The notes under the pieces are model-generated. The model was not told the DNA's origin, did not search any database, and saw only the letters and a list, made by a program, of their open reading frames with translations. Shown piece after piece: positions 8,208 to 14,622 of a DNA stretch of 20,029 bases. Source of the DNA: a virus; the IMG/VR virus record IMGVR_UViG_3300001844_000064, positions 1-20,029 of that record, one strand, 5' to 3'. Each line of letters opens with the position of its first letter. Position 1 is the stretch's first letter. The translations under genes were made by a program, and so were the position numbers.

Positions 8208-8900
8208 TTAGCGGTACTTGTATGCGTTGGCGCCGCCGGACAGGAGCGTGCCGACAGCGGTAAGGTTGGCGGACGTGCGGAGCGCGCTCGCTTGGCTCTG
8301 CGCGAGGGACGAGCCGGCGGCAGCGTTGGCGCGGATGTCGTCAGCGCGAACTTTGGCGAACGCGTTCGCGAGGAGGCCGCTCTCGCGGAGGTAGCCTGAC
8401 TGGTATTGGGCGAGGCTCAGAACGTCGGCGCGGCGGCTCCGCAAGCTCGCTACCGCGGTATTCAAATCCTGGTCGAGCCGGGTATCTTCGACAGCGTAAT
8501 ACTTCGCGACATCCGCGCGTACCTCGAAAGCCGAGCCCTCCGTCGTAATCTGGCCCTGCGCGGCAAGCGCGGCGCGTGTCTTACCGAGCGCCCGGCGGCG
8601 CGCGAGCGCGAGGTCAGCCTTATCGCGGCCCGTGGCGATGTTCTCTTGGATGATCGTATCGTCAATATAGCGCGCCTCGGCGGCGGCGTTACGCTCAACG
8701 ACGTAGGCTTCGCTCTCGGACTGACGGAGGTCAAGTTCGCCGTTGACTTCAGTCGCGCGAGCCTCTGCCTGCGCGACCTTCTCTTGAAGGGCCGCGTTTC
8801 CTGCTACGGCTGCGGCCTGGGCTTTACCCGCCTTTGCCTGTCCAACAGCACTGACAACGGCGCCCGCGGCGAGCGCGATAGCGACAAGCGGAAAGGCCAT
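8208..8900 (-). CDS. Internal virion protein, T7 gp14-like
   Basis: A 230-aa ejection protein, expected to leave the capsid first and help form a channel in the outer membrane. Residues about 4-20 (PLVAIALAAGAVVSAVG) form a hydrophobic segment, followed by a long Ala/Glu/Arg-rich helical region with heptad-like spacing. RRRALGKTRAALAAQGQ near 100-116 followed by GSAFEVRADV is a familiar pattern in gp14-like proteins (a KxRAxxAAxG motif). T7 gp14 is 196 aa. The ATG at 8900 has AGGGG only one base away, an unusually short spacing for a Shine-Dalgarno, consistent with either weak or leaderless initiation. Its TAA stop is followed at once by the next ATG. Confidence 0.84.
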   Translation of the reverse strand: MAFPLVAIALAAGAVVSAVGQAKAGKAQAAAVAGNAALQEKVAQAEARATEVNGELDLRQSESEAYVVERNAAAEARYIDDTIIQENIATGRDKADLALARRRALGKTRAALAAQGQITTEGSAFEVRADVAKYYAVEDTRLDQDLNTAVASLRSRRADVLSLAQYQSGYLRESGLLANAFAKVRADDIRANAAAGSSLAQSQASALRTSANLTAVGTLLSGGANAYKYR

Positions 8901-8905
8901 CCCCT

Positions 8906-8934
8906 ACTTTAGCACGCCGAGGGCGCTTTGTCCA
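8906..8934 (-). promoter_or_regulatory. sigma70-like promoter before the internal virion genes
   Basis: TGGACA (8929-8934, 5/6) and TGC-TAAAGT (8906-8911) are separated by 17 nt. The -10 ends five bases before the ATG, with AGGG between. It aligns without gaps to the promoter at 18385-18413: both share GACAAA, GGCGTG and TAA-GT at the same positions. The spacer holds a short CGCC-CTC-GGCG repeat. It probably drives the three or four ejection-protein genes that follow without gaps. Confidence 0.5.
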
Positions 8935-8935
8935 C

Positions 8936-11236
8936 CTAGCTGTTCGGGTCCGCCTCAATCCGCGGGTATACGCCTAGCACCGTGCAAGGGAGCGGGTCCG
9001 CGTTGCGGAAGCGGACGGTTGTCTCAGTCGTCCAGCCGCCGTTCACGTCCGTAAGAATATCGTCCGAGACGCGGAGCGCGGGGGGCTCGTCCCAGTTATC
9101 GCCGCCCTGGCGGGACGGGACCGTCTCGTACGCGATTTCGCTGCTTGACGTGACGGATACCTGAAGGCCGACCGCGTTGTGGACACGCACGCCGACTTTC
9201 GCAATACGCGCCTTCACGCCCTGCCCGCCCCCGGTGCTGCCGGGCGCAAAGAAGCGCTGCGTCTCGCCCTCGTACGGGCACGCGAGCCCGACGTGGACAA
9301 TGGAGCCCCAGCGCGTAAACTGGACCGCGCCGCTGTTGACCGTGTCAACAGGCTGCACGCAGCCGTCCGCGATGATCTGCACTTCTTGGCCTTCGAGATG
9401 CGACAGGCCAGATACGGCTTGAACCTCCTCGCGCGCTGTGCCGCCGGCTACGTACGTCGTGTAGCCTGACGTATTCACGTTGTTGCCGTCGAGGTCGTGC
9501 AACTGGAAGTCGTTCGCGTTGGCGCCCGCGACGATGAACGACGTGTGGTTCACTTCGGTCATGCCGAGCACGTCGCGGATGCGGACGCGGTCGCCGTTGC
9601 TGAAGCCGTGGCTTGTCGCCGTCACCACGCCGGGGTTCGCTTTTGTGATACCGGAGATTGTGATGGGGCTGTCGAGCGTCAACGAGCAGTCGAGGAAGAT
9701 CGCGCTCTCGGTCGCTGCGATCTTCTCCCGCTCCGTGCTGCGCGGCGACACGGTCGGCCGATAATCGTCGGTCATAAATTCGACGTAGCGCTTCGTGGCG
9801 CCGCCGATGGTGCGCGACACGAGCAGCCAAAGGTGATCTTGGTCCGCGTCGGGCGACGGAATGACCGCCATGCTCTCGACGACGGGCTTGTCTGTCAGGT
9901 ATGTACCGCCAAGGACGTGGCGATGCGCGGCGTAGACTTGGTGCGCCGGCTCGCGCGTGATGCCAATAAGCTCGCCATCGCCGCGGGTCGCCCACACGAC
10001 GCTGTGCGGGTCCTGCTGGTATGCGACCTCGGTCGTGCCGCTGTTGAGAATGTGCTCGGCGAGGATCGTAAGTTCGCGCGAGGTGTCGTTGCGCTCGGTG
10101 TTGCGGCCGTGGAACTCGCGCAGCTTGCGCGCGTTGCGCTGAATGTAGATCACATCGTCGGCGACAGCGGCCGGCACGTCGTGCGTCGAGCCGCGGCGCG
10201 AGCGCGAGCGGACGAAGCAGGCGCTCGGTGTGATGATGCCGTCAGCGTCGCCCTCGACGACGAACTCGCCCGACTGCGTGCCGATGCACAGCGCGTCGTC
10301 GGTGCTCGCGAGCCACTGGATCGCGTTCACGCTGCCGCTCGTCGCGCGCCGGCTGATGGCGTTATCGTCGTTTGCGCCGTACTCGAAATGGTCGAAGTCG
10401 TCGGACGTGCTGCCGATGATGCGGTCGGGCTGGTTGTACGTGCCGCCGTACCACAGGCGCCCGCCGTGCAACACCGCCGCGCGGGGGCCTTCTGTGTTCG
10501 AGAACATGCCGAGCGCCCAATCAGCGCCCGCGCCAAGCGCGACCGTCGTGGTGCCGCCCATGAGCGTCGCCTCAACGACCGTAGTGCTCGTGTACGTGTC
10601 GATCCGATACCACGCCTCCGTCGCGCCCACCTTGTGGCGGACGTAGCGGCCAACGTCCCCGCTCGACCACGTCGCGCTCGACATCGTCAGGATGATTGGC
10701 GTGCCGGGCTTCGTCGCCGTCAGTGTGACCGCGGTGTTGTTCGTCGGACGCATCGGCGCTCGGCCGTCGCGCCAAGCAATTTTGGTGAGTGAGAACGTCG
10801 TCGCGCTGGTGCGCGCGAGCTTGTACGGGTGGTAGTCCGGGTGGAACACCCACAGCGTGTCCGTGGACTGCGTGTAGCCGAGGTCGGCGAGCGCTGTGTG
10901 CGGGAACACCGTCACTGTCTCGACCGGCGTGCCCGGTGGGCTCTCCAGGCGCCCCTCGTCCGTGTAGTAGCGGAAGTACAAGTCGCCCGCCTCAATCACG
11001 TAGGCTGCGTCCACAGACGACACGAACGGGACCAGACGCCCGCGGTTGGAACTCGCCTTAACCTCGGCAACAAAGCGCGTGCCGGGCCGGCGCTTAAAGC
11101 CGCCGTGCGGCAGCACAATGCCGTTCTGTGCAAAGCGCATGCCTTGGAAGTACGCGTCGAGGTCGTCGCGGGCTTCGAGGATCGGGGAGAGTTCGCCGGC
11201 TACGAAGCCGGACTTGGCGAGGTTGAACTTCGGCAT
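8936..11236 (-). CDS. Tail nozzle / tubular protein B-like, with FCCH-like domain
   Basis: Forms the lower part of the short tail. At 766 aa it is close to T7 gp12 (about 794). The start MPKFNLAKSGFVAGELSPIL with GFKRRPGTRFVAEV near 46-60 is typical of podovirus nozzle proteins. GGRLWYGGTYNQPDRIIGS near 258-276 and VIYIQRNARKLREF near 362-375 are hallmarks of the propeller-like core. Residues about 523-600 (ITISGITKANPGVVTATSHGF, continuing NGDRVRIRDVLGM) match the FCCH-type beta domain first named in ubiquitin-activating enzyme E1 and known from phage tail proteins. ATG at 11236 is the first codon after the TATCAT/AGGG element. Its TAG stop lies one base before the -35 box of the next promoter. 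Confidence 0.88.
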   Translation of the reverse strand: MPKFNLAKSGFVAGELSPILEARDDLDAYFQGMRFAQNGIVLPHGGFKRRPGTRFVAEVKASSNRGRLVPFVSSVDAAYVIEAGDLYFRYYTDEGRLESPPGTPVETVTVFPHTALADLGYTQSTDTLWVFHPDYHPYKLARTSATTFSLTKIAWRDGRAPMRPTNNTAVTLTATKPGTPIILTMSSATWSSGDVGRYVRHKVGATEAWYRIDTYTSTTVVEATLMGGTTTVALGAGADWALGMFSNTEGPRAAVLHGGRLWYGGTYNQPDRIIGSTSDDFDHFEYGANDDNAISRRATSGSVNAIQWLASTDDALCIGTQSGEFVVEGDADGIITPSACFVRSRSRRGSTHDVPAAVADDVIYIQRNARKLREFHGRNTERNDTSRELTILAEHILNSGTTEVAYQQDPHSVVWATRGDGELIGITREPAHQVYAAHRHVLGGTYLTDKPVVESMAVIPSPDADQDHLWLLVSRTIGGATKRYVEFMTDDYRPTVSPRSTEREKIAATESAIFLDCSLTLDSPITISGITKANPGVVTATSHGFSNGDRVRIRDVLGMTEVNHTSFIVAGANANDFQLHDLDGNNVNTSGYTTYVAGGTAREEVQAVSGLSHLEGQEVQIIADGCVQPVDTVNSGAVQFTRWGSIVHVGLACPYEGETQRFFAPGSTGGGQGVKARIAKVGVRVHNAVGLQVSVTSSSEIAYETVPSRQGGDNWDEPPALRVSDDILTDVNGGWTTETTVRFRNADPLPCTVLGVYPRIEADPNS

Positions 11237-11258
11237 GGCCCTATGATAGCACAGGGCC
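11237..11258 (-). promoter_or_regulatory. Candidate extended -10 promoter with inverted repeat before tail nozzle
   Basis: TGC-TATCAT (hexamer at 11243-11248) ends six bases before the ATG of the nozzle gene. No good -35 lies 16-18 nt upstream, so any promoter would be of the extended -10 class. The -10 lies inside an inverted repeat, GGCCCT at 11253-11258 and AGGGCC at 11237-11242 (minus strand). AGGG might instead act as a closely spaced Shine-Dalgarno. Called by analogy with neighbours. Confidence 0.35.
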
Positions 11259-11262
11259 GCTT

Positions 11263-11907
11263 CTAGCCGCGCGCCCAGCCCATGTTGCGGAGGTCGCCGC
11301 CGAAGCGGCTATCTACCCACGCGCTGCTCTCGATTACTTCAGGAGTGCTCTCGAACGCGTGGTGCTCTTTCGCTTCGCGGATGGCGTCCTTGTAGAGCTT
11401 CGCGGCCTTATTGTACGCCTCGGGGCCAGAAGTCAGGAGCCCCGCGAGGTTCTTAGCGAGCAGGCACGCCAGAGCCTCGCCGAAGTGCGGGTCGTAGTTG
11501 AGCGTGTTTGTCACGCGGTACGTGTAGACGGCGTTGACTTCCGTCTCGTCCGTCACGAGCACGCGCTGGTCGTCCACGCTCTCGATCTTGTGGATGATTT
11601 CGGTGGCGGTGTAGTTCGCCTTCGACTGCTGCGCGTCGTAGACCCCGATGAACTTCAGGAAATCAGACGGCAGCGCGTACGCGTACGCGAAGCCGAACGT
11701 CGGCGTGTCGGCGAGTTGCGCCAACGCCACCCGCTTCGTGGCGAACCCCCAGCGGTACTTGCACAGGAGTTCGTCGCGCTTGATCGGGTACTGCTGGTTG
11801 GCGTAGACCGCTCGGCGGCTGGTGTCACTCGACAAGGACGTGATGCGGTCCTCGCCGATAATCACCAGCGCCGAGTTGGCTATCGCCGTGTCAGACGCGT
11901 AAGTCAT
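11263..11907 (-). CDS. Tail tubular protein A, T7 gp11-like
   Basis: Adaptor ring protein joining portal to tail nozzle. It is 214 aa (T7 gp11 is about 196). The N-terminal helix region shows the family pattern: AIANSALVIIGEDRITSL, then a segment with YPIKRDELLCKYRW and ATKRVALAQL, followed by YALPSDFLKFIGVY. The later stretch YDPHFGEALACLLAKNLAG with AYNKAAKLYKDAIREAKEHHA is also typical. The gene starts directly at the upstream stop (TAAATG) with no strong Shine-Dalgarno, so translation is probably coupled. It precedes the nozzle gene as in T7. The assignment is firm by pattern and order. Confidence 0.9.
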   Translation of the reverse strand: MTYASDTAIANSALVIIGEDRITSLSSDTSRRAVYANQQYPIKRDELLCKYRWGFATKRVALAQLADTPTFGFAYAYALPSDFLKFIGVYDAQQSKANYTATEIIHKIESVDDQRVLVTDETEVNAVYTYRVTNTLNYDPHFGEALACLLAKNLAGLLTSGPEAYNKAAKLYKDAIREAKEHHAFESTPEVIESSAWVDSRFGGDLRNMGWARG

Positions 11908-12393
11908 TTAGGCGCGCTCGAACAGGAGGCGGATGCTCAGGTCGGTGGTCGCTGCATACGTCGGCGCGTTCGTGCGCGCGATGATCGCAGCGTACAGCGA
12001 CGTGCCGGCGCTCGGGACGAGCCGGATGCCCGGCGTCGCCGCGAGGAAGCAGTTGTCGGACATAATGGCCGACACCGTTACCTGCGCGAGCCCGCACACC
12101 TTAGCGATGTCGGTATCCGCAACGTCGAGCGCGCTGTTGAGCGTGAACGTCGTCCCGCTCGGGTCGGCGTCGAAGAACACGACATCATAATCGACCGTGC
12201 TCTGGTTCGCGTTGTCGTGGATCAGAACGTCGCGCAGCACAACCGCGTTGCGCTTTGCGGCGGACACGATGTTTTCGAGCGTGATTTTCGCGCAGACCAA
12301 GTCGCCCGCGGAATACGCGCCGGCTTCAACCGTGAGCGCGACTTCGTACTCCAGAAAGCGATTGTCCGCGGTAACTAGCGTCGGCGTGGTCAT
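11908..12393 (-). CDS. Unknown structural-type protein before tail tube gene (161 aa)
   Basis: A beta-rich protein with phrases such as FLEYEVALTVEAGAYSAGDLVCAKITLENIV (in part), VVLRDVLIHDNANQSTVDYDVVFFDADP and DLSIRLLFERA. No membrane segment or signal peptide. GGAG lies seven bases before the ATG, and the gene starts 14 nt after the previous stop. Its TAA stop is immediately followed by the ATG of tail tubular protein A (TAAATG). Proteins of this kind and place in podoviruses are usually virion components, often head fibre or stabilising proteins, but the family is not identified here. Confidence 0.78.
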   Translation of the reverse strand: MTTPTLVTADNRFLEYEVALTVEAGAYSAGDLVCAKITLENIVSAAKRNAVVLRDVLIHDNANQSTVDYDVVFFDADPSGTTFTLNSALDVADTDIAKVCGLAQVTVSAIMSDNCFLAATPGIRLVPSAGTSLYAAIIARTNAPTYAATTDLSIRLLFERA

Positions 12394-12407
12394 TGTCGGG
12401 CTCCGCG

Positions 12408-12992
12408 TTAGTCGGTAACGGTGCCCGACGTGCTCAGGCTGGCGGTGGTGCTCTTGGTCGTGAAGTCCTTGCTGATGATGCGGTACAGCGCACGCACAGC
12501 GAGAAGCAGCCCAATCTTGGTCGTCACGACCGCGTCATTGACGAGGAGCGCGACGGCCTTGCCCGAAAGCGGGATCGAGAGCGCCGTGTTGAGCGCCGAA
12601 GTCGCAGTGCGCGACTGCGACGCGGTGCCAAACGCGGACATCGCAATCGTCGCGCTGTCGGCAATCGGCGTCAGGCGGATGATCGCACCGGACGGGTTGG
12701 TCGCGACGTACACGAGGCCATCAGTAGCGTGGGCGCTGATGTTCGTCGCAGCCGCAGCCGCCGTCAGCGCGGCGCTGCCGGCGATGGTGACTTCGCGGTT
12801 CGCAGCGGTGCCCGAGGTCTTGAACGTCCACGTCACGCCGCCGAAGATGATCGTCTGAGCATCCGACGGGTTGGCCGAGAGCGTGATGTCGAGCACGCCC
12901 TTCGAGCCATCCGAGACGGTGCTCAGGGAGCCGCGGGTCGCCGTATGCTTGGCACCAGTGCCAATAGCTACGTCGTAGCGGTGGATAGTCAT
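12408..12992 (-). CDS. Unknown structural-type protein with small beta domain (194 aa)
   Basis: Family not recognised as a whole. Residues about 40-110 (ANPSDAQTIIFGGVTWTFKTSG, then ATNISAHATDG and IIRLTPIADSA) match the general pattern of a small beta domain common in phage virion proteins: gly-val-thr-aromatic-thr-phe, then an Ala-rich helix with ATN, then a closing strand. The rest is Ser/Thr/Ala-rich with a C-terminal segment containing LLLAVRALYRIISKDF. The Shine-Dalgarno is weak (GGG only) and no good promoter is visible between it and the terminator above, so expression probably depends on read-through. Likely a head or head-tail structural protein by position. Confidence 0.75.
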   Translation of the reverse strand: MTIHRYDVAIGTGAKHTATRGSLSTVSDGSKGVLDITLSANPSDAQTIIFGGVTWTFKTSGTAANREVTIAGSAALTAAAAATNISAHATDGLVYVATNPSGAIIRLTPIADSATIAMSAFGTASQSRTATSALNTALSIPLSGKAVALLVNDAVVTTKIGLLLAVRALYRIISKDFTTKSTTASLSTSGTVTD

Positions 12993-13007
12993 GTTTGTTA
13001 CCCGTAG

Positions 13008-13044
13008 GTAAAGAAATCAGTGGGGCGGCAAACCCGGCCGCCCC
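13008..13044 (-). terminator. Rho-independent-type terminator after the capsid pair
   Basis: A perfect 8-bp GC stem, GGGGCGGC with GCCGCCCC (13022-13044) around a 7-nt loop, begins 12 bases past the stop of the 147-aa gene and is followed on the minus strand by ACTGATTTCTTT, an interrupted T-rich tract. The imperfect tract implies partial termination. It would lower transcription of the tail genes relative to capsid. Confidence 0.68.
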
Positions 13045-13056
13045 GGCGGGTACTCG

Positions 13057-13500
13057 TTACTCGACGGCGTAGAACAGCCAGACTTCCAGGTCCTTGTCGT
13101 CGGCCGGGTTGGCACCTTCGAACTGCGCGTACACCGCAGTCGTGGCCGTGGTGCTCACGACAGAGGCGTCGTCACAGAAGCCGAACGTCGAGCCAGCGGC
13201 CGAGATGTCGAGCGCGCTCTCGAAGGCATTCTCGGTCGAGGCGTCAGCCGCGCCGTAGCCCACGTCCAGCGTGACGGACGCGCCGAATGCGCCGTACTTG
13301 GTGCGCAGGAGCAGCGGGGCCGCGTTGGGCGGGAGGTCGAACAGGTAGACGCGGTCGTTCTGCGCGATGGTCTGCGCCGAGGCGGCGATCTTGCCGTAAG
13401 CGACGCGGAGCTTGCCGCTGACTTCCCACGGTGAGTTGAGGGTCTGCACCGCGGTGGTGGAGCCGCGGCGGGCTACCTGGATGGAGTTGATGTCGGTCAT
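13057..13500 (-). CDS. Unknown structural-type protein after capsid (147 aa)
   Basis: An acidic, probably beta-rich protein (VYLFDLPPNAAPLLLRTKYGAFGASVTLDVGYG, then a Ser/Thr/Ala-rich region and KDLEVWLFYAVE at the C-terminus). No signal peptide or membrane segment. An AGGA element lies nine bases before the ATG. It is the only gene between the capsid and a good hairpin terminator, so it should share the high-level capsid message. High abundance, size and position suggest a head decoration or stabilising protein, or another virion part; the family is not recognised, so this remains inference. Confidence 0.78.
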   Translation of the reverse strand: MTDINSIQVARRGSTTAVQTLNSPWEVSGKLRVAYGKIAASAQTIAQNDRVYLFDLPPNAAPLLLRTKYGAFGASVTLDVGYGAADASTENAFESALDISAAGSTFGFCDDASVVSTTATTAVYAQFEGANPADDKDLEVWLFYAVE

Positions 13501-13569
13501 GTTCGTGTGTCCTAAAGCGGGGTTAGTGTTAGGTCTGTGTTACATTACGGCCGGAGCCGCCGGCACCGA

Positions 13570-14436
13570 TTACTCGGTGCAGGCGACCTGAACGACCATC
13601 GCGTCCTCTTTGCGCACGGCGCCCCAGGAGCCGAACGTGTAAATCTGCTTCGCGTGGCGCTTGTCCGGGCGATCCGACGCAATCGAGTTCGGGTCGGTCT
13701 GCGGACGGAACTCGATGCCGGGGCGAGCGAACGCGTAGCACAGGCGGGCGCCGCCGGACGAAGTCAGCCGCTCGCTGCGGACGAACTTGAAGCCCAGGTA
13801 GGTGTCGATCTGGCCGGCGACAAGCGCCTTAATCGTGTTGAAGTCGGACGACGTGACCTTGTCGTCCTCCAGCAAGTCGGCGATCTGCTCGGCCGAGCAC
13901 ACGAAGAAGCGGTCCATGAAGTCCTCGACCTCGGCAGCGTCGAGCAGCTTCTTGGCGTCGATCAGCTTGCCGACCGTCAGGCCGACAGAGCCCGACGCGA
14001 TCTGCTGCGCAGACGGGAAGGACGTGGTCGTGGTGCCGTTCTGGCCCTCAATCACCGAGCCTTCGAGGGCGTTGATGATCGTGGTGTCCATCGTACGGCC
14101 CATCACGCCAGCGTGCTTGATGGTGTACGAGCTATCCGGGTCGATCAGCAGCTTGACACGATCCTGGCGGTCGATCAGGTCCGCCACGTCGTAGTCGGCG
14201 ATGAAGCCCCAACGACGGGTGTGCGGGGTGTTGTTGAGCGGGGTGTCGCCGTGGCGCACAGTCACCGTGTTCGCGGAACTCTGCGTGGTGCCGATGCGCT
14301 CGACAGTGAAGCTCTCGCCGGTCACGCGCTCACCGACGGTGACGCACGGACGCAGGCGCGAGAAGCGCTGCTCCGACAGGAGATGCACGTTCGCGGAGAA
14401 CTGCTTGACGAAATGGGCGGGGATCGAAACGGACAT
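13570..14436 (-). CDS. Major capsid protein
   Basis: The 288-aa coat subunit of the icosahedral shell. It begins MSVSIPAHFVKQFSANVHLL, followed by a QRFSRLRPCVTVGERVTGESF segment, then HGDTPLNNTPHTRRW and IADYDVADLIDRQDRVKLLIDP, the layout of capsid proteins in BPP-1-like and related podoviruses. Late motifs include LGFKFVRSERL, YAFARPGIEF and KRHAKQIYTFGSWGAVRKED. The fold is expected to be HK97-like. ATG at 14436 is chosen over the upstream GTG at 14484 because GGAG lies six bases before it and conserved sequence starts here. Position after scaffold, its own promoter and a downstream terminator all fit the most abundant virion protein. Identification rests on pattern and position. Confidence 0.9.
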   Translation of the reverse strand: MSVSIPAHFVKQFSANVHLLSEQRFSRLRPCVTVGERVTGESFTVERIGTTQSSANTVTVRHGDTPLNNTPHTRRWGFIADYDVADLIDRQDRVKLLIDPDSSYTIKHAGVMGRTMDTTIINALEGSVIEGQNGTTTTSFPSAQQIASGSVGLTVGKLIDAKKLLDAAEVEDFMDRFFVCSAEQIADLLEDDKVTSSDFNTIKALVAGQIDTYLGFKFVRSERLTSSGGARLCYAFARPGIEFRPQTDPNSIASDRPDKRHAKQIYTFGSWGAVRKEDAMVVQVACTE

Positions 14437-14587
14437 CGTAGGCTCCAGGTTGGCAGAGTTGAATGGGGCACCGACGCACGACACCGTGCGCCATGAAAGA
14501 GGCGGTTCCTTAGTTCCGCTTCCCTCGGGTGTCCCTGTCTGCCGTCACCCTCGCGGGTCGGAGCCAATCAGAGGCCGAATGAAGTTC
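14437..14587 (-). promoter_or_regulatory. Structured 5' leader of capsid mRNA
   Basis: The stretch between the predicted transcription start and the capsid ATG has no credible gene. It contains an 8-bp stem with a GUGU loop (14473-14492, one G-U pair) and two mutually exclusive pairings: a GGGTG segment at 14546-14550 can pair upstream with ACCC at 14555-14558 around a GCGA loop, or downstream with CACCC at 14527-14531. It ends in a good Shine-Dalgarno, GGAG six bases before the ATG. It may stabilise the capsid message or tune translation. No known RNA family is recognised. Confidence 0.4.
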
Positions 14588-14611
14588 GGGGCCATCATAC
14601 AGGATGGCCCC
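14588..14611 (-). repeat. Perfect 9-bp inverted repeat over capsid promoter -10
   Basis: GGGGCCATC (14603-14611 on the minus strand) and GATGGCCCC (14588-14596) are exact reverse complements around a 6-nt centre that contains part of the -10 box. No run of T follows on either strand, so it is not a standard terminator. It could be an operator for a protein dimer, or a hairpin ending or protecting read-through transcripts of the scaffold gene. Confidence 0.7.
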
Positions 14612-14622
14612 GAGCCTGTCAA
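14594..14622 (-). promoter_or_regulatory. Strong sigma70-like promoter for capsid gene
   Basis: Perfect TTGACA (14617-14622) sits directly after the scaffold TAG stop, with an optimal 17-nt spacer and TATGAT (14594-14599, 5/6 to the -10 consensus). Transcription would start near 14587, about 150 nt before the capsid ATG. By sequence it is the best promoter in the window, fitting the need for several hundred copies of coat protein. A perfect 9-bp inverted repeat covers the -10 region (separate entry). Confidence 0.72.

Noticed and set aside
9497-10792. 431-codon plus-strand frame opposite the tail nozzle gene
   Set aside because: Arg/Ala/Val-rich shadow of a well supported gene; no domain and no ribosome-binding context.
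13550-13564. Small hairpin GCCGG-N5-CCGGC just after the capsid stop, as a terminator
   Set aside because: Only 5 bp and followed by CGTAATGT, not a T tract; a downstream hairpin is much better.
13501-13569. TAATGT in the capsid/147-aa gap as a promoter -10
   Set aside because: No -35 at 16-18 nt and no TGN element.
14437-14484. GTG start extending the capsid protein by 16 residues
   Set aside because: Would begin inside the leader hairpin without Shine-Dalgarno; ATG at 14436 has GGAG at ideal spacing.
13537-14496. 319-codon plus-strand frame opposite the capsid gene
   Set aside because: Mirror of capsid codons; no features of a real protein.
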